A DNA stretch of 64,000 bases from [Clostridium] polysaccharolyticum (GCF_900111595.1 NZ_FOHN01000016.1:1-64000); one strand, 5' to 3'; shown: positions 44,328 through 55,654, counted from the stretch's first letter. Made by a program: numbers and translations. The notes: generated from the letters alone by a model not told the origin.

Positions 44328-45677
44328 TTAGTCATTTAAAAAGCCTTTGTAGTGACGTACAAGCATTTGTGATTCGATTTTCTTTAGTGTTTCGATTACT
44401 ACACCTACAATAATGATAAGTGATGTACCACCGAAAGAAATATTGGCATTGAATACACCTGAAATAATGATTGGTATTACACATACAATCGTTAGGCCAA
44501 CTGCACCAATGAAAATAATGTACTTAAGTACTTTATTTAAATAATCTGTAGTAGGTTTTCCTGGACGGATACCTGGGATGAATCCACCAGCTTTCTTCAT
44601 ATTATTCGCAACTTCAATTGGATTGAATGTAATTGAAGTGTAAAAATAAGCGAAGAAAATAACCAATACGATATATCCAACTAACCCTAATGTGTACTTA
44701 AACTCATGAATATTGGTTACATTGAACCATGCATTCTGATTACAGACCTTCAAGAGTTTCTGCCAGATAGAAGTTCCTGGACCAGACGCTGGCTGAACCT
44801 GTAAAAACTGAGCAATTACAATTGGGAAAGAAAGTAATGATCCTGCGAAGATTACGGGAATAACACCAGCAGTATTTACTTTCAAAGGAATATTGGTTGT
44901 CTGGCCGCCAACCATTTTTCTTCCTTGCACTTTCTTGGCATACTGGACTGGAATTCTTCTTTCACCAGCTGATAAAATAACAATAAATACAACCATTGCT
45001 ACTAATATAGCAAAGATTACAATTGCAGCTAAGCCGCCTTTAGCGATAGTCTTTCCAATAACATACTTATCAAACAGACTCTTTAAATCTGATGGTATTT
45101 TGGAAACAATATTGATTAATAAAATAATTGAAATACCATTGCCGACACCCTTTTCCGTTATCTGTTCACCTAACCACATTAAGAATGAAGCACCTGCTGT
45201 CATAGATGTAACTACGATAACAACATTAGTGAAATTCAAATCACCTTCTAAGTAACCTTGATTACCAAAACCAATTGCCATTGACAATGCTTCAATGATT
45301 GCCAACGCTACTGTTAAGTACCTTGTGTATTCAGCAATTTTCTTACGTCCATCTTCACCGTCTTTTTGCATTTCTTCCAACTTAGGGATTGCTATAGTAA
45401 GCAACTGCATAATAATGGATGATGTAATGTATGGTGTAATATTCAATGCAAAGATTGACATGGTGGTAAAAGAACCACCAGTCATTGCATCAAAAAAGTT
45501 CATTGCAGTTCCATTACTGCCGAACTGCTGCTCAAAAAATTGAGCAACAAAACCTCTGTTAACCCCAGGAGCAGGAAGCTGACATCCAATTCTAACTATA
45601 ATTAGTGCTACCAAAGTATATAGAATCCTATTTCTAATATCTTTTACTTTCAGAGCGTTTCGGACCGTCTTAAACAT
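44328..45677 (-). CDS. secY: Protein translocase subunit SecY
   Basis: 449 residues with ten membrane helices. Characteristic elements are LGINPYITSSIIMQLL-like LNITPYITSSIIMQLLTIA near residue 80, AGERRIPVQYAKKVQGRK (C4 loop) and IRPGKPTTDYLNKVL (C5 loop). It forms the SecYEG channel. Start ATG 45677 lies three bases after the rplO stop. Confidence 0.98.
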   Translation of the reverse strand: MFKTVRNALKVKDIRNRILYTLVALIIVRIGCQLPAPGVNRGFVAQFFEQQFGSNGTAMNFFDAMTGGSFTTMSIFALNITPYITSSIIMQLLTIAIPKLEEMQKDGEDGRKKIAEYTRYLTVALAIIEALSMAIGFGNQGYLEGDLNFTNVVIVVTSMTAGASFLMWLGEQITEKGVGNGISIILLINIVSKIPSDLKSLFDKYVIGKTIAKGGLAAIVIFAILVAMVVFIVILSAGERRIPVQYAKKVQGRKMVGGQTTNIPLKVNTAGVIPVIFAGSLLSFPIVIAQFLQVQPASGPGTSIWQKLLKVCNQNAWFNVTNIHEFKYTLGLVGYIVLVIFFAYFYTSITFNPIEVANNMKKAGGFIPGIRPGKPTTDYLNKVLKYIIFIGAVGLTIVCVIPIIISGVFNANISFGGTSLIIIVGVVIETLKKIESQMLVRHYKGFLND

Positions 45678-45680
45678 CCC

Positions 45681-46121
45681 CTAGATCACCTCAGCTTTTC
45701 CACCAAGAGCCTGAATTTTTTGGGCAGCGGATGCACTAAACGCATTCACTTTAACATCAAGCTTCTTAGTTAATTCTCCATTTCCAAGAATCTTTACTCC
45801 ATCTTTCGGATTCTTAATAATGCCACTTTCAATTAAGCTAGCGATAGTAACTTCTGCACCATCTTCAAATCTATTTAATACATCTACGTTGATAGCAACG
45901 ATTTCTTTACTGTTTCTGCAAGTGAAGCCTCTCTTTGGAAGTCTTCTGTATAAAGGCATCTGACCACCTTCAAAACCTGGTCTTGGAGCTCCAGAACGAG
46001 CTTTCTGTCCTTTATGGCCTTTACCAGCAGTTTTACCGTTTCCTGAACCATGCCCACGACCTCTTCTAAAGTTATCGTTTTGTTTCGCACCTTCAGCTGG
46101 TCTTAATTCTGATAAATTCAT
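45681..46121 (-). CDS. rplO: 50S ribosomal protein L15
   Basis: 146 residues from ATG 46121 ([20 protein letters not shown]) behind AGGAGG. The Gly/Lys-rich [20 protein letters not shown] segment and KRGFTCRN are typical. A GTG three codons earlier overlaps the ribosome site and is not used. Confidence 0.97.
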   Translation of the reverse strand: MNLSELRPAEGAKQNDNFRRGRGHGSGNGKTAGKGHKGQKARSGAPRPGFEGGQMPLYRRLPKRGFTCRNSKEIVAINVDVLNRFEDGAEVTIASLIESGIIKNPKDGVKILGNGELTKKLDVKVNAFSASAAQKIQALGGKAEVI

Positions 46122-46148
46122 CTTGCGCACCTCCTTATAAAGTATTTA

Positions 46149-46331
46149 TTATATTTCTTCCACTTTAACTAAGTGCTTTACATGCCAAAGCATTCCTCTA
46201 ACAGCTTCATTGTCTGGTAATTCAACTGTAGAGTTTGTCTTTTTAAGACCAAGAGCTGTTACAGTAGCTCTGTGTTTTGGGATAGCACCAATTGTGGATT
46301 TTACTAAAGTTACTTTTAACTTATTTGCCAT
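46149..46331 (-). CDS. rpmD: 50S ribosomal protein L30
   Basis: 60 residues, MANKLKVTLVKSTIGAIPKH followed by LGLKKTNSTVELPDNEAVRG, full length, between rpsE and rplO. Confidence 0.97.
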   Translation of the reverse strand: MANKLKVTLVKSTIGAIPKHRATVTALGLKKTNSTVELPDNEAVRGMLWHVKHLVKVEEI

Positions 46332-46349
46332 TATAATATCCTCCTATTC

Positions 46350-46859
46350 CTATAGCTGATCAACGGAAATTCCGCGAAGTTTAGCTACTTCTTCTGGAGT
46401 TTTTAATTGACTTAAACCTTCGATTGTAGCAAGTACAACGTTTTGTTTATTATTTGAACCTAATGATTTTGTACGGATATTCTTAAGTCCAGCTAACTCT
46501 AATACGTTACGGGCAGGACCACCAGCGATGATACCAGTACCTTCTGGTGCTCTCTTTAATAATACGTTAGCACTTCCGAACTTTCCTATGAAATCATGAG
46601 GAATACTTCCGTTTTCGTCAATTGGTAAGGAAATCATTCTCTTGATTGCATCTTCTTTTCCTTTACGAATCGCTTCAGGAATTTCTGATGCTTTTCCTAA
46701 ACCAGCTCCAACGTGTCCATTTTTGTCACCAACAACAACTAATGCAGTAAATCTGAAGTTACGTCCACCTTTTACTACCTTAGTAACACGTTTGATTGAA
46801 ACTACTTTATCTTCTAATTCATTTTCGAACTGGGTAGTGTCAATGATTGTACGTTTCAT
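46350..46859 (-). CDS. rpsE: 30S ribosomal protein S5
   Basis: 169 residues. Double-stranded RNA-binding part [20 protein letters not shown] and second domain with [20 protein letters not shown] are intact. S5 acts in decoding fidelity and helicase activity of the 30S. Confidence 0.97.
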   Translation of the reverse strand: MKRTIIDTTQFENELEDKVVSIKRVTKVVKGGRNFRFTALVVVGDKNGHVGAGLGKASEIPEAIRKGKEDAIKRMISLPIDENGSIPHDFIGKFGSANVLLKRAPEGTGIIAGGPARNVLELAGLKNIRTKSLGSNNKQNVVLATIEGLSQLKTPEEVAKLRGISVDQL

Positions 46860-46875
46860 TTATTCTCCTCCTTGC

Positions 46876-47244
46876 CTAGAATTGTAGACCAGCTTCTCTA
46901 GCTGCATCTGCTAATGCTTTGATTTTTCCTTGATAAATAAATCCGCCTCTATCGAAGACAACTTCTGTGATACCTTTTTCTACTGCTTTTTTACCGATTA
47001 CAGTTCCAACCAAAGCTGCAGCTGCAACGTCGTTTGTCTTGTCAAGCTCAGATTTCACTTCTTTATCTAATGTTGAAGCAGCAACTAATGTATTGCCAGC
47101 AGTATCATCAATGATCTGGGCATACATGTGATTGTTGCTTCTGAACACAGCTAAACGTGGTCTCTCAGCAGTTCCGGCAAAGCGGTTACGAATTCTTCTA
47201 TGCTTATTTACACGAACTTTACTTCTTGATTCTTTACTAACCAT
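46876..47244 (-). CDS. rplR: 50S ribosomal protein L18
   Basis: 122 residues. [40 protein letters not shown] and [20 protein letters not shown] are typical of the 5S rRNA-binding protein L18. Confidence 0.97.
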   Translation of the reverse strand: MVSKESRSKVRVNKHRRIRNRFAGTAERPRLAVFRSNNHMYAQIIDDTAGNTLVAASTLDKEVKSELDKTNDVAAAALVGTVIGKKAVEKGITEVVFDRGGFIYQGKIKALADAAREAGLQF

Positions 47245-47263
47245 CCTGATTTCACTCCTTTAA

Positions 47264-47806
47264 TTATTTCTTACCAGTCTTACCAACCTTACGTCTAATA
47301 ACTTCATCAGCGTATTTGATACCTTTACCTTTATAAGGTTCTGGAGCTCTCTTTTCTCTGATTTCAGCAGCGTACTGGCCAACTTTTTCTTTATCTATAC
47401 CTTTAACAATGATCTTGTTTTGTCCTTCAACAATAACTTCAAGACCTTCTGGATCTTCCATATGAACTGGATGGGAATAACCAAGAGATAAGTCAAGAAC
47501 TTTACCTTTTTTCGCAGCTCTATAACCAACACCGTTGATTTCAAGAACTTTTTCATAGCCTGTTGTAACACCAATAACCATGTTATTGATAAGTGTTCTT
47601 GTTAAGCCGTGTAATGATTTCATTTTCTTTAAATCATTTGGTCTGGAAACTGTGATTGTATCACCTTCCATTTTAATTTCCATTTCAGCAGGTAATACTC
47701 TTTCAAGAGTTCCCTTAGGACCTTTTACAGTCACTTTATTATTTTCTGCAATATCAACAGTTACGCCTGCTGGTACCGCGATAGGCATTCTTCCTATACG
47801 TGACAT
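47264..47806 (-). CDS. rplF: 50S ribosomal protein L6
   Basis: 180 residues. [40 protein letters not shown] and the end [20 protein letters not shown]. Normal length. Confidence 0.97.
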   Translation of the reverse strand: MSRIGRMPIAVPAGVTVDIAENNKVTVKGPKGTLERVLPAEMEIKMEGDTITVSRPNDLKKMKSLHGLTRTLINNMVIGVTTGYEKVLEINGVGYRAAKKGKVLDLSLGYSHPVHMEDPEGLEVIVEGQNKIIVKGIDKEKVGQYAAEIREKRAPEPYKGKGIKYADEVIRRKVGKTGKK

Positions 47807-47985
47807 GCCCGCACCTCCGTAATTTTCTAATCTAAAATCAATTGTTTACTACTTCATTTTAAATGCTTTCACATAAGAACGCAATATAATTTGTAAGAAT
47901 ACAAACCAGATTCTCCTAAAGAAAGCAGGCTTACCTGCCAGCCCGTTCTATCAGCTAGCCGGCTGATTAAAACTGCTAGCATTTC
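47807..47985 (-). other. 179-base spacer between rpsH and rplF with pairing potential
   Basis: Other spacers in this part of the operon are about 15-30 bases. This one contains inverted segments (GCAGG/CCTGC near 47925-47940; GCTAGC twice, near 47955 and 47975). No frame is visible. A structured or regulatory RNA element is possible. Confidence 0.35.
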
Positions 47986-48387
47986 TTACCAAATGAAAGC
48001 TAATACTTCTCCGCCAACATTTTGCTTTCTTGCCTCTTTGTCCGTGATAACGCCTTTGTTTGTAGAAATAATTGCTACACCAAGACCACCTAATACTCTA
48101 GGAAGTTCTTCTGCGTTCGCATATACACGAAGACCTGGTTTTGAAATTCTCTTAAGTCCAGAAATAACTTTAACGTTCTTGTCTGCACCATATTTTAATG
48201 TAATATGAATGGATTTGAAGCCACCGATTTCTTCAATTTCATATTTTTTGATATATCCTTCTTTATATAAAATGTCCGCAATTGCTATCTTCATCTTTGA
48301 AGCAGGAACATCTACGGTATCATGTTTAGCAGTATTTGCATTACGAATTCTTGTAAGCATATCTGCGATTGGATCGCTCATTGTCAT
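47986..48387 (-). CDS. rpsH: 30S ribosomal protein S8
   Basis: 133 residues, with [20 protein letters not shown] at the start and [27 protein letters not shown] at the end. Two ATGs two codons apart are possible; the first is better spaced from GGAGG. Confidence 0.97.
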   Translation of the reverse strand: MTMSDPIADMLTRIRNANTAKHDTVDVPASKMKIAIADILYKEGYIKKYEIEEIGGFKSIHITLKYGADKNVKVISGLKRISKPGLRVYANAEELPRVLGGLGVAIISTNKGVITDKEARKQNVGGEVLAFIW

Positions 48388-48414
48388 TTTTTGTTTGCCT
48401 CCTTCCTTTTTATC

Positions 48415-48600
48415 CTACCAGCTTGCTTTTTTCACACCTGGGATTTGGCCCTTGTATGCTAATTCACGGAAACAGATACGGCAGATTCCGTATTTTCTTA
48501 AATAAGCATGTGGACGTCCACAGATTCTACAACGGCTGTATTCTCTTGTTGAGAATTTTGCTGGGCGTTGTTGTTTTACTTTCATAGAAGTTTTAGCCAT
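48415..48600 (-). CDS. rpsN: 30S ribosomal protein S14, zinc-binding type
   Basis: 61 residues, the short type Z form. The zinc site is [20 protein letters not shown]. Ends [11 protein letters not shown] as usual. Confidence 0.97.
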   Translation of the reverse strand: MAKTSMKVKQQRPAKFSTREYSRCRICGRPHAYLRKYGICRICFRELAYKGQIPGVKKASW

Positions 48601-48615
48601 GATACATCCTCCTTA

Positions 48616-49155
48616 TTATTTCTTAAATGGCATACCGAACTGTGTTAATAATTCACGAGCTTCTTCATCAGTTTTAGCAGTAGTTACGAAACAAATATCC
48701 ATACCACGAACTTTATCAACTTTATCATATTCGATTTCTGGGAAAATTAATTGTTCCTTAATTCCTAAAGAGTAGTTGCCTCTGCCATCAAATGCATTAG
48801 GATTTACACCTCTAAAGTCACGTACACGAGGTAATGATAAATTGATAAGACGATCTGCGAACTCATACATTCTTTCGCCTCTTAAAGTTACTTTGCATCC
48901 AATTGCCATACCTTCTCTGATTTTAAAGTTCGCTACAGATTTTTTTGCTCTTGTTAAAACTGCTTTCTGACCAGAAATAATTTCAAGATCTTTAACAGCT
49001 GATTCTAGTATTTTGGAGTTGTCTTTTGCTTCGCCAACACCCATGTTGATTACGATTTTATCAAGTTTAGGTACTTGCATTACGTTCTTGTATCCAAACT
49101 TTTTCATCATATTTTCTACAATTTCACTTTTATAAGTTTCTTTTAATCTAGCCAC
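48616..49155 (-). CDS. rplE: 50S ribosomal protein L5
   Basis: 179 residues. [40 protein letters not shown] and [20 protein letters not shown] are conserved L5 segments. It binds 5S rRNA. Confidence 0.97.
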   Translation of the reverse strand: MARLKETYKSEIVENMMKKFGYKNVMQVPKLDKIVINMGVGEAKDNSKILESAVKDLEIISGQKAVLTRAKKSVANFKIREGMAIGCKVTLRGERMYEFADRLINLSLPRVRDFRGVNPNAFDGRGNYSLGIKEQLIFPEIEYDKVDKVRGMDICFVTTAKTDEEARELLTQFGMPFKK

Positions 49156-49175
49156 AACGTTACCTCCTTCCTGAA

Positions 49176-49481
49176 TTAATCAATAACTTCGCCAGTAGCT
49201 TTGGCTACACGTACTTTTTTATCACCATCAATTTTAAAACCGATTCTTGTAGCTTTTCCTTTAAGAGAGTACATAACGTTAGAAATGTCAATAGCTGCTT
49301 CTTTCTTTATGATACCACCTTGAGGATTCGCTTGACTAGGTTTCGCATGCTTCGTTACTTGGTTAATACCTTCAACTACAACTTTACCATCTTTCACAGA
49401 AAGAACTTTTCCTTCTTTGCCTTTATCTTTACCAGCGATAACTTTAACCATGTCGCCTTTTTTGATCTTCATAGTTGCCAC
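49176..49481 (-). CDS. rplX: 50S ribosomal protein L24
   Basis: About 101 residues. KOW motif [21 protein letters not shown] favour GTG 49481, eight bases behind AGGAGG; ATG 49472 is also possible. Ends with [11 protein letters not shown]. Confidence 0.95.
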   Translation of the reverse strand: MATMKIKKGDMVKVIAGKDKGKEGKVLSVKDGKVVVEGINQVTKHAKPSQANPQGGIIKKEAAIDISNVMYSLKGKATRIGFKIDGDKKVRVAKATGEVID

Positions 49482-49494
49482 TCTCGACACCTCC

Positions 49495-49863
49495 TTATAA
49501 TACTTCTGGTGCTAATGATACGATTTTCATAAACTGTTTTTCTCTTAATTCCCTTGCAACAGGTCCAAAGATACGGGTACCTCTTGGATTCTTGTCATCT
49601 TTAATAATTACAGCTGCATTTTCATCAAATCTAATATAGGAACCGTCCTTACGACGTGTGCTATTTACAGTACGGACTACAACTGCTTTCACTACATCGC
49701 CTTTTTTTACAACTCCGCCTGGTGTTGCATCTTTGACTGTAGCAACGATTACATCACCGATTGCAGCATATCTTCTAGTAGAGCCGCCTAATACTCTGAT
49801 GCAAAGTAATTCTTTAGCACCTGTATTATCAGCAACTCTTAGTCTTGATTCTTGTTGGATCAT
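49495..49863 (-). CDS. rplN: 50S ribosomal protein L14
   Basis: 122 residues. [40 protein letters not shown] and the final [11 protein letters not shown] are standard. Confidence 0.98.
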   Translation of the reverse strand: MIQQESRLRVADNTGAKELLCIRVLGGSTRRYAAIGDVIVATVKDATPGGVVKKGDVVKAVVVRTVNSTRRKDGSYIRFDENAAVIIKDDKNPRGTRIFGPVARELREKQFMKIVSLAPEVL

Positions 49864-49884
49864 GCGAATATACTCCTTTCAGCA

Positions 49885-50139
49885 TTATTTTGCTCTTTCA
49901 ATAATTTCAACAAGTCTCCATCTCTTATCCTTTGACAATGGTCTTGTTTCCATAACTTTTACTCTATCGCCGATTTTACATTCGTTATTTTCATCATGAG
50001 CTTTTAATTTGTAAGTTCTTTTCACGATTTTGTTGTAAAGCGGATGTTTTACGTTATCTACTACTGCAACAACGATTGTTTTATTCATTTTATCGCTTAC
50101 GACTTTACCTGTACGAGTCTTTCTAAGGTTTCTTTCCAC
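49885..50139 (-). CDS. rpsQ: 30S ribosomal protein S17
   Basis: 84 residues from GTG 50139 ([20 protein letters not shown]) seven bases behind AAAGGAG. An ATG six codons earlier overlaps that ribosome site and is less likely. [20 protein letters not shown] is typical. Confidence 0.95.
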   Translation of the reverse strand: MERNLRKTRTGKVVSDKMNKTIVVAVVDNVKHPLYNKIVKRTYKLKAHDENNECKIGDRVKVMETRPLSKDKRWRLVEIIERAK

Positions 50140-50192
50140 AACAATTCTCCTTTCCATTCAACTTGATAAACCATCTATTTTAAACGTTCTGA

Positions 50193-50396
50193 TTATGCCT
50201 TAGCTTTTGCAGAAATAACGGTTTGGATTCTAGCAATATTTTTTCTAACTTCTTTAATTCTGCTGGTATTATCTAATTGATTTGTTGCGTTCTGGAATCT
50301 TAAATTAAAAAGTTCCTTTTTAGCAGCTACTAATTCTTCATTTAATTCAACTACTGATTTCTGGTTTAATTCTTGTACAAAATTCTTACTCTTCAC
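50193..50396 (-). CDS. rpmC: 50S ribosomal protein L29
   Basis: About 67 residues from GTG 50396 ([20 protein letters not shown]) behind [26 protein letters not shown] is the conserved centre. Its start lies inside the end of rplP. Confidence 0.95.
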   Translation of the reverse strand: MKSKNFVQELNQKSVVELNEELVAAKKELFNLRFQNATNQLDNTSRIKEVRKNIARIQTVISAKAKA

Positions 50397-50823
50397 TGCC
50401 CGCACCTCCTTCTAAGTCTGCGCGAGAAACTACTTTACACTTCACTGGCAACTTGTGTGTAGCAAGACGTAACGCTTCTCTTGCAACTTCTTCAGCTACA
50501 CCAGAGATTTCAAACATTACACGTCCTGGTTTCACTACAGCTACCCAGTATTCTAAGGAACCTTTTCCGGAACCCATACGAGTTTCTGCTGGTTTATTTG
50601 TTACTGGCTTATCAGGGAAGATTTTAATCCAGACCTTACCACCACGTTTGATATAACGAGTCATAGCAATACGGGCAGCCTCAATTTGATTGGATTTAAC
50701 CCAGCCAGATTCTAAGGCAACAATACCAAATTCGCCGTAGGAAATCTTATTTCCTCTAGTTGCTTTTCCTTTCATGGAACCACGGAACTGTTTACGGCGT
50801 TTTACTCTTTTAGGCATTAACAT
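50386..50823 (-). CDS. rplP: 50S ribosomal protein L16
   Basis: 145 residues. [20 protein letters not shown] and [20 protein letters not shown]. Overlaps rpsC by one base (TAATG) and rpmC by 11 bases. Confidence 0.97.
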   Translation of the reverse strand: MLMPKRVKRRKQFRGSMKGKATRGNKISYGEFGIVALESGWVKSNQIEAARIAMTRYIKRGGKVWIKIFPDKPVTNKPAETRMGSGKGSLEYWVAVVKPGRVMFEISGVAEEVAREALRLATHKLPVKCKVVSRADLEGGAGSEE

Positions 50824-51482
50824 TATTTATCGCTCCCTTCCTTTTTAACTGCTTTTGTTGGAAGAACTTCACCATGGTAAATCCAGACCTTAACGCCAAG
50901 TTTACCATATGTTGTATCTGCTTCAGCAAAACCGTAATCAATATCTGCACGTAATGTCTGTAGTGGAATAGTGCCTTCACTATAGAACTCTGTACGAGCC
51001 ATATCAGCACCGCCTAAACGTCCAGCAACTGCTGTCTTGATACCTTTCGCACCACTCTTCATTGCTCTGGACATACAAGATTTCATAGCTCTTCTGAAAG
51101 AAATACGGTTTTCAAGCTGTTGAGCGATATTTTCTGCAACAAGCTGTGCATTGCTATCTGGTTTCTTTACTTCTTTGATATCAACTAATACCTTAAAACT
51201 TGTGTATTTCGCTAACTCAACTTTTAATTTTTCGATTTCAGAACCGCCTTTGCCAATTACAACACCTGGTTTAGCTGTATGAATTGTAATTTTTAATCTT
51301 TCTATAGCTCTTTCTAATTCGATTCTTGCAATACCTGCATTATATAATTTCTTCTTTAAGAATTTTCTGATATTATAATCTTCGACTAAGTTGTCAGCAA
51401 AATCAGCTTCCGCATACCATTTAGAGTCCCAATCTTTAATAACACCGACTCTTAAGCCGTGAGGATTAACTTTTTGTCCCAT
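50823..51482 (-). CDS. rpsC: 30S ribosomal protein S3
   Basis: 219 residues. [22 protein letters not shown]-domain [20 protein letters not shown] and C-terminal [20 protein letters not shown]. Full length. Confidence 0.98.
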   Translation of the reverse strand: MGQKVNPHGLRVGVIKDWDSKWYAEADFADNLVEDYNIRKFLKKKLYNAGIARIELERAIERLKITIHTAKPGVVIGKGGSEIEKLKVELAKYTSFKVLVDIKEVKKPDSNAQLVAENIAQQLENRISFRRAMKSCMSRAMKSGAKGIKTAVAGRLGGADMARTEFYSEGTIPLQTLRADIDYGFAEADTTYGKLGVKVWIYHGEVLPTKAVKKEGSDK

Positions 51483-51493
51483 TATTGCCCTCC

Positions 51494-51883
51494 TTATCTT
51501 TCATCAAGCACGATAGTGATGTGGCTCATTCTCTTTTCGATTCTGTAAGCCCTGCCCTGTGCTCTTGGTCTGATTCTTTTCATTGTTGGTCCCTTGTTCG
51601 CATAACAAGCTGCAACATAAAGGTTCTCTGGATTCATTCCGTTATTGTTTTCTGCATTAGCAATTGCAGATTTTAATAACTTCTCTATCAATGTTGATGC
51701 ATATCTTGGATTATATGCTAAAATACCAAGTGCTGTTTGTACATCCTTGCCTCTGATTGCGTCTAAAACAAAACCTGCTTTACGAGCAGAAACTCTAGCG
51801 TAAGATAATTTTGCGGATGGTCTATTATCTCTTTGGTTTTCATTTCTTTCTCTCTTTATCTGGGATCTATGTCCTTTTGCCAT
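51494..51883 (-). CDS. rplV: 50S ribosomal protein L22
   Basis: 129 residues. [20 protein letters not shown] near the start and the tunnel-lining loop region [20 protein letters not shown] near the end. Confidence 0.97.
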   Translation of the reverse strand: MAKGHRSQIKRERNENQRDNRPSAKLSYARVSARKAGFVLDAIRGKDVQTALGILAYNPRYASTLIEKLLKSAIANAENNNGMNPENLYVAACYANKGPTMKRIRPRAQGRAYRIEKRMSHITIVLDER

Positions 51884-51950
51884 GGATGTAACCTCCTTTC
51901 AAACTATACGTTCTCTATCAATTTATATCGAAATGAAGATGTTACGCAAA

Positions 51951-52229
51951 CTATCTTCTGCCTTTTTTCTCGTCCTTACCGTGACCTCTGTAAGTTCTAG
52001 TTGCTACGAACTCACCTAATTTGTGTCCTACCATATCTTCAGTTACATATACAGGTACATGTTTCCTGCCATCATGAACTGCAATTGTATGTCCCACAAA
52101 GGAAGGGAAGATTGTAGAACGACGTGACCAGGTTTTAATTACACTTTTCTCGCCTGCTTCGTTCATAGCATCTACTTTTTTTAATAAATGCTCATCAGCG
52201 AATGGTCCCTTTTTTAATGAACGTGCCAT
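51951..52229 (-). CDS. rpsS: 30S ribosomal protein S19
   Basis: 92 residues. [40 protein letters not shown] and [17 protein letters not shown]. Confidence 0.98.
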   Translation of the reverse strand: MARSLKKGPFADEHLLKKVDAMNEAGEKSVIKTWSRRSTIFPSFVGHTIAVHDGRKHVPVYVTEDMVGHKLGEFVATRTYRGHGKDEKKGRR

Positions 52230-52317
52230 AGGTTTTGACCTCCTTATATTACAATCGTTTCTGCCTTATTGTGTCGCCACTGGCAAAACCACGAATTTTT
52301 TAAAACTGTGCGTCCTA

Positions 52318-53163
52318 TTATTTAGCTAACGCTTTACCGTCTCTTCTTCTTACAATCAGCTTGTTAGAAGATTTGTTTTTCTTTCTAGTCTTTAAGCCAA
52401 GAGCTGGTTTACCCCAAGGAGTACATGGGCCTGAACGACCGATACCAGTCTTGCCTTCACCACCACCATGTGGATGGTCATTAGGGTTCATTACAGAACC
52501 ACGCACTGTAGGCCTGATACCCATGTGACGCTTACGTCCAGCTTTACCAATGTTAATTAACTCGTGGTCAGCATTTCCAACCTGTCCAATTGTTGCTCTG
52601 CACATAATTGGTACCATTCTCATTTCGCCAGATGGCAATCTTAATGTAGCATATTTGCCTTCTTTCGCCATTAACTGAGCACTGTTACCAGCAGAACGCA
52701 CCATCTGTCCACCTTTTCCAGGCATTAACTCAATGTTGTGTACCTGAGTACCAACTGGAATAAACTGTAATGGAAGGCAGTTACCAACCTTAATTTCAGC
52801 ATTTTCACCGTTCATTACTGTCTGGCCAACTTTTAATCCAGCAGGTGCAAGAATATAAGCTTTAGCTCCGTCAGCGTAGCAGATTAAAGCAATATTGGCT
52901 GTTCTGTTTGGATCGTATTCAATCGTCTTAACTGTAGCTGGAATACCATCTTTTGTTCTCTTGAAATCAATAATTCTATATTTTTTACGAGCACCACCAC
53001 CGTGATGTCTTACCGTGATTTTACCTTGATTATTACGACCAGCGTGTTTCTTCATAGAAACGACTAAAGATTTCTCTGGTTTGGAAGCGGTAATCTCTGA
53101 GAAATCAGAGCTAGTCATATGCCTTCTGGAAGGTGTATATGGGTTAAACTTTTTAATTCCCAT
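52318..53163 (-). CDS. rplB: 50S ribosomal protein L2
   Basis: 281 residues. [20 protein letters not shown] and the peptidyl-transferase region [20 protein letters not shown] are intact, including the conserved His. Normal length. Confidence 0.98.
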   Translation of the reverse strand: MGIKKFNPYTPSRRHMTSSDFSEITASKPEKSLVVSMKKHAGRNNQGKITVRHHGGGARKKYRIIDFKRTKDGIPATVKTIEYDPNRTANIALICYADGAKAYILAPAGLKVGQTVMNGENAEIKVGNCLPLQFIPVGTQVHNIELMPGKGGQMVRSAGNSAQLMAKEGKYATLRLPSGEMRMVPIMCRATIGQVGNADHELINIGKAGRKRHMGIRPTVRGSVMNPNDHPHGGGEGKTGIGRSGPCTPWGKPALGLKTRKKNKSSNKLIVRRRDGKALAK

Positions 53164-53279
53164 GCCTGTTACTCCTTTCGATGAGTATCAACGCTGTCTA
53201 GCGTATCTCATTCCTGTATTTATTCTTATCGGTTATAAATAACCATAATCTGTTCTATCAAATTACAATTGCCTGCTAA

Positions 53280-53579
53280 TTAAAGGCCTTGGAAAATCTC
53301 AATATCAGCACTGTCAGCTGTCAGCTGAACAATTGCTTTTTTCCTTTTAGCAGTTTTTCCAACTGTATTGCCACGTCTGCGGCTCTTACCGTCAAGGTTC
53401 ATTGTGTTTACGCGGGCAACTTTAGCACCAGCAAACATTTTCTCAACAGCTTCTTTAATCTGACCTTTTGTTGCATCTGTGTGAACATAGAAAGTATATT
53501 TCTTTTCGCCCATACCTTCCATAGATCTTTCCGTAATAACTGGTTTAAGGATTACATCATAATATTTTAAATCTGCCAT
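53280..53579 (-). CDS. rplW: 50S ribosomal protein L23
   Basis: 99 residues. YYDVILKPVITERSMEGMGE and KVARVNTMNLDGKSRRRGNT. It docks SRP and trigger factor at the exit tunnel. The TAA of rplD overlaps its start by one base. Confidence 0.97.
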   Translation of the reverse strand: MADLKYYDVILKPVITERSMEGMGEKKYTFYVHTDATKGQIKEAVEKMFAGAKVARVNTMNLDGKSRRRGNTVGKTAKRKKAIVQLTADSADIEIFQGL

Positions 53580-54199
53580 TATGCGTACACCTCCTCAATT
53601 TTAGCAACAGCATCCTTTGTGATTACAAGTGAATCATATTTTAACATCTCGTAAACGCTAAGGCTGTTTGATAATGTTGTAGCAACTGTAGGAATGTTTT
53701 TAGCAGAATAAAGAACTTTTTCATCTTTTTCAGCTAAAACTACTAATGCTTTATTTACTTTAAGGTTGTTTAATACTTCAACCATTTTCTTTGTTTTGAA
53801 ATCATCCATTTTTAACTCGTCAAGAACGATGAATTTGTTATCGTTTACTTTAGCAGTTAAAACAGATTTAATAGCTGCAGCTTTTTCTTTCTTGTTCATT
53901 TTAAAAGAATAATCTCTTGGCTTTGGAGCAAATACAACTCCACCGCCTGTCCATTGTGGAGATCTTGTAGAACCTTGTCTTGCATGTCCAGTACCTTTTT
54001 GTCTCCAAGGTTTTCTACCGCCGCCGCTTACTTCTGAACGGGTTTTTGCACTCTGAGTTCCCTGACGTTTGTTCGCTAACTGTAACACAACTGCCATGTG
54101 AACTAAGTGTTCATTAACTGGTGCAGCAAAGATAGAATCGTTTAATTCAAGTGTTCCAACTTCTTTGCCTTCCATATTTAAAACAGATACGTTTGCCAT
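53579..54199 (-). CDS. rplD: 50S ribosomal protein L4
   Basis: 206 residues. MANVSVLNMEGKEVGTLELN and tunnel loop SGGGRKPWRQKGTGHARQGS are typical. In E. coli L4 represses its own S10 operon; the leader at 55344 may be the target here, unproven. Confidence 0.97.
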   Translation of the reverse strand: MANVSVLNMEGKEVGTLELNDSIFAAPVNEHLVHMAVVLQLANKRQGTQSAKTRSEVSGGGRKPWRQKGTGHARQGSTRSPQWTGGGVVFAPKPRDYSFKMNKKEKAAAIKSVLTAKVNDNKFIVLDELKMDDFKTKKMVEVLNNLKVNKALVVLAEKDEKVLYSAKNIPTVATTLSNSLSVYEMLKYDSLVITKDAVAKIEEVYA

Positions 54200-54224
54200 T
54201 TCTGTGTTCCTCCTTCCTCAAAGC

Positions 54225-54857
54225 TTATTTCGCTTTTACTGATTCTCTGATTTCTACCATAGATTTCTTAGGTCCAGGCACACAACCTTTAACTAAGATT
54301 ACGTTGTTCTCAACATCTACCTTAACAATCTCAAGATTCTGAGTTGTTACCGTTACATGACCCATCTGGCCAGGCATTTTTTTGCCTTTGAATACTTTAG
54401 ATGGATCAGAACAAGCACCGTTGGAACCTGCATGTCTGTGGAACTTGGAACCGTGACCCATAGGCCCTCTGGATTGTCCGTGTCTCTTGATAGCACCCTG
54501 GAATCCTTTACCCTTAGATGTTGCAGTTGCATCAACCTTATCGCCAGCTGCAAAAATGTCAGCTTTGATTTCTTGACCTACTGTATACTCTGTAGAGTTT
54601 TCAAATCTAAATTCTCTTAAAAATCTTTTTACAGCAACACCAGCTTTTTTAAACTGACCTGTTACTGGTTTATTGACTAATTTTTCTCTAATATCACCGA
54701 AACCTACCTGGATAGCTTCGTATCCATCATTGTCCATTGTTTTAATCTGTGTTACTACACATGGACCAGCCTGAAGTACAGTTACAGGTGTTAATACTCC
54801 GTCTTCATTGAAGATCTGAGTCATACCAATTTTAGTTGCTAAAATCGCTTTCTTCAT
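54225..54857 (-). CDS. rplC: 50S ribosomal protein L3
   Basis: 210 residues. [40 protein letters not shown] and the end [13 protein letters not shown]. The gap of about 170 bases to rpsJ shows no other gene. Confidence 0.98.
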   Translation of the reverse strand: MKKAILATKIGMTQIFNEDGVLTPVTVLQAGPCVVTQIKTMDNDGYEAIQVGFGDIREKLVNKPVTGQFKKAGVAVKRFLREFRFENSTEYTVGQEIKADIFAAGDKVDATATSKGKGFQGAIKRHGQSRGPMGHGSKFHRHAGSNGACSDPSKVFKGKKMPGQMGHVTVTTQNLEIVKVDVENNVILVKGCVPGPKKSMVEIRESVKAK

Positions 54858-55025
54858 GCTTTGCGCACCTCCTATTTAATCTACAGCGGATTACGTTCCG
54901 GATATCCTTCCCGCAATCATCCTAGACGGTCTACAACCGAGTGCTTGGTATCCAACACAAACTTTTGTATCTCGTTGCTTGGACTCTATATATAAACCCT
55001 AAGGATTTTCCCAATTTCAATAATC

Positions 55026-55343
55026 TTATTTGTTTTTCATCTTAATGTCGATGAATACACCAGCTGGCATTTCCAATCTTGTTAATGCTTCCACTGTTTT
55101 TTGTGAAGGACTCATGATGTCGATTAATCTCTTGTGTGTTCTCTGTTCGAACTGTTCTCTGGAATCTTTGTATTTGTGAACTGCTCTTAAGATTGTTACT
55201 ACCTCTTTCTTTGTTGGCAGTGGTACAGGTCCACTCACCTTAGAACCTGTCTTTTTTACAGTTTCAATAATTTTTCCAGCTGACTGATCGATTAACTGAT
55301 GATCATATGCCTTCAATGTAATTCTCATTACTTGACTTGCCAT
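55026..55343 (-). CDS. rpsJ: 30S ribosomal protein S10
   Basis: 105 residues from ATG 55343 ([20 protein letters not shown]) behind AAAAGGAGG. An open frame continues 28 codons upstream but without S10 sequence. First gene of the S10 operon; S10 also is NusE in antitermination. Confidence 0.97.
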   Translation of the reverse strand: MASQVMRITLKAYDHQLIDQSAGKIIETVKKTGSKVSGPVPLPTKKEVVTILRAVHKYKDSREQFEQRTHKRLIDIMSPSQKTVEALTRLEMPAGVFIDIKMKNK

Positions 55344-55620
55344 AAAAAAAGTCGCCTCCTTTTCGCACTTTTGTGAAATTCCTCTTTTCACATCTTTCAG
55401 TACGACAAGCGGTGACTGTACACTCATCCGTGTGTATCATAACATTTCATTTTTCAAAATGCCTACACAACCATTTTCTGTCTAAATAAACTTAAACACA
55501 GAATATTATGTTCTTGTACAGTGACTTGTCGCCAGTTTCCTAACTCAGCATTCGCTCCACGGAAAACCCTTGCTCTCTGCAAGGCAACCTCACGCTTCTT
55601 AGCTATCAATGCCACAGCAA
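55344..55620 (-). promoter_or_regulatory. Untranslated leader of the S10 operon
   Basis: From the promoter at 55626 to rpsJ the transcript has about 275 untranslated bases. In enteric bacteria the equivalent leader binds L4 to regulate the operon. I see several short complementary segments (for example near 55530-55590) but cannot assign a known fold. There is no intrinsic terminator with a T-run. Confidence 0.5.
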
Positions 55621-55625
55621 TTGTT

Positions 55626-55654
55626 ATTATATACTAGTATAATAATTTTTGCAA
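55626..55654 (-). promoter_or_regulatory. Promoter of the S10-spc-alpha transcript
   Basis: -35 TTGCAA (55654-55649), 17-base spacer and a perfect -10 TATAAT (55631-55626). It is the only strong promoter between the methyltransferase gene and rpsJ. Confidence 0.75.

Noticed and set aside
49658-49999. 113-residue plus-strand open frame in the ribosomal block
   Set aside because: Antisense to rplN and rpsQ; no coding character.
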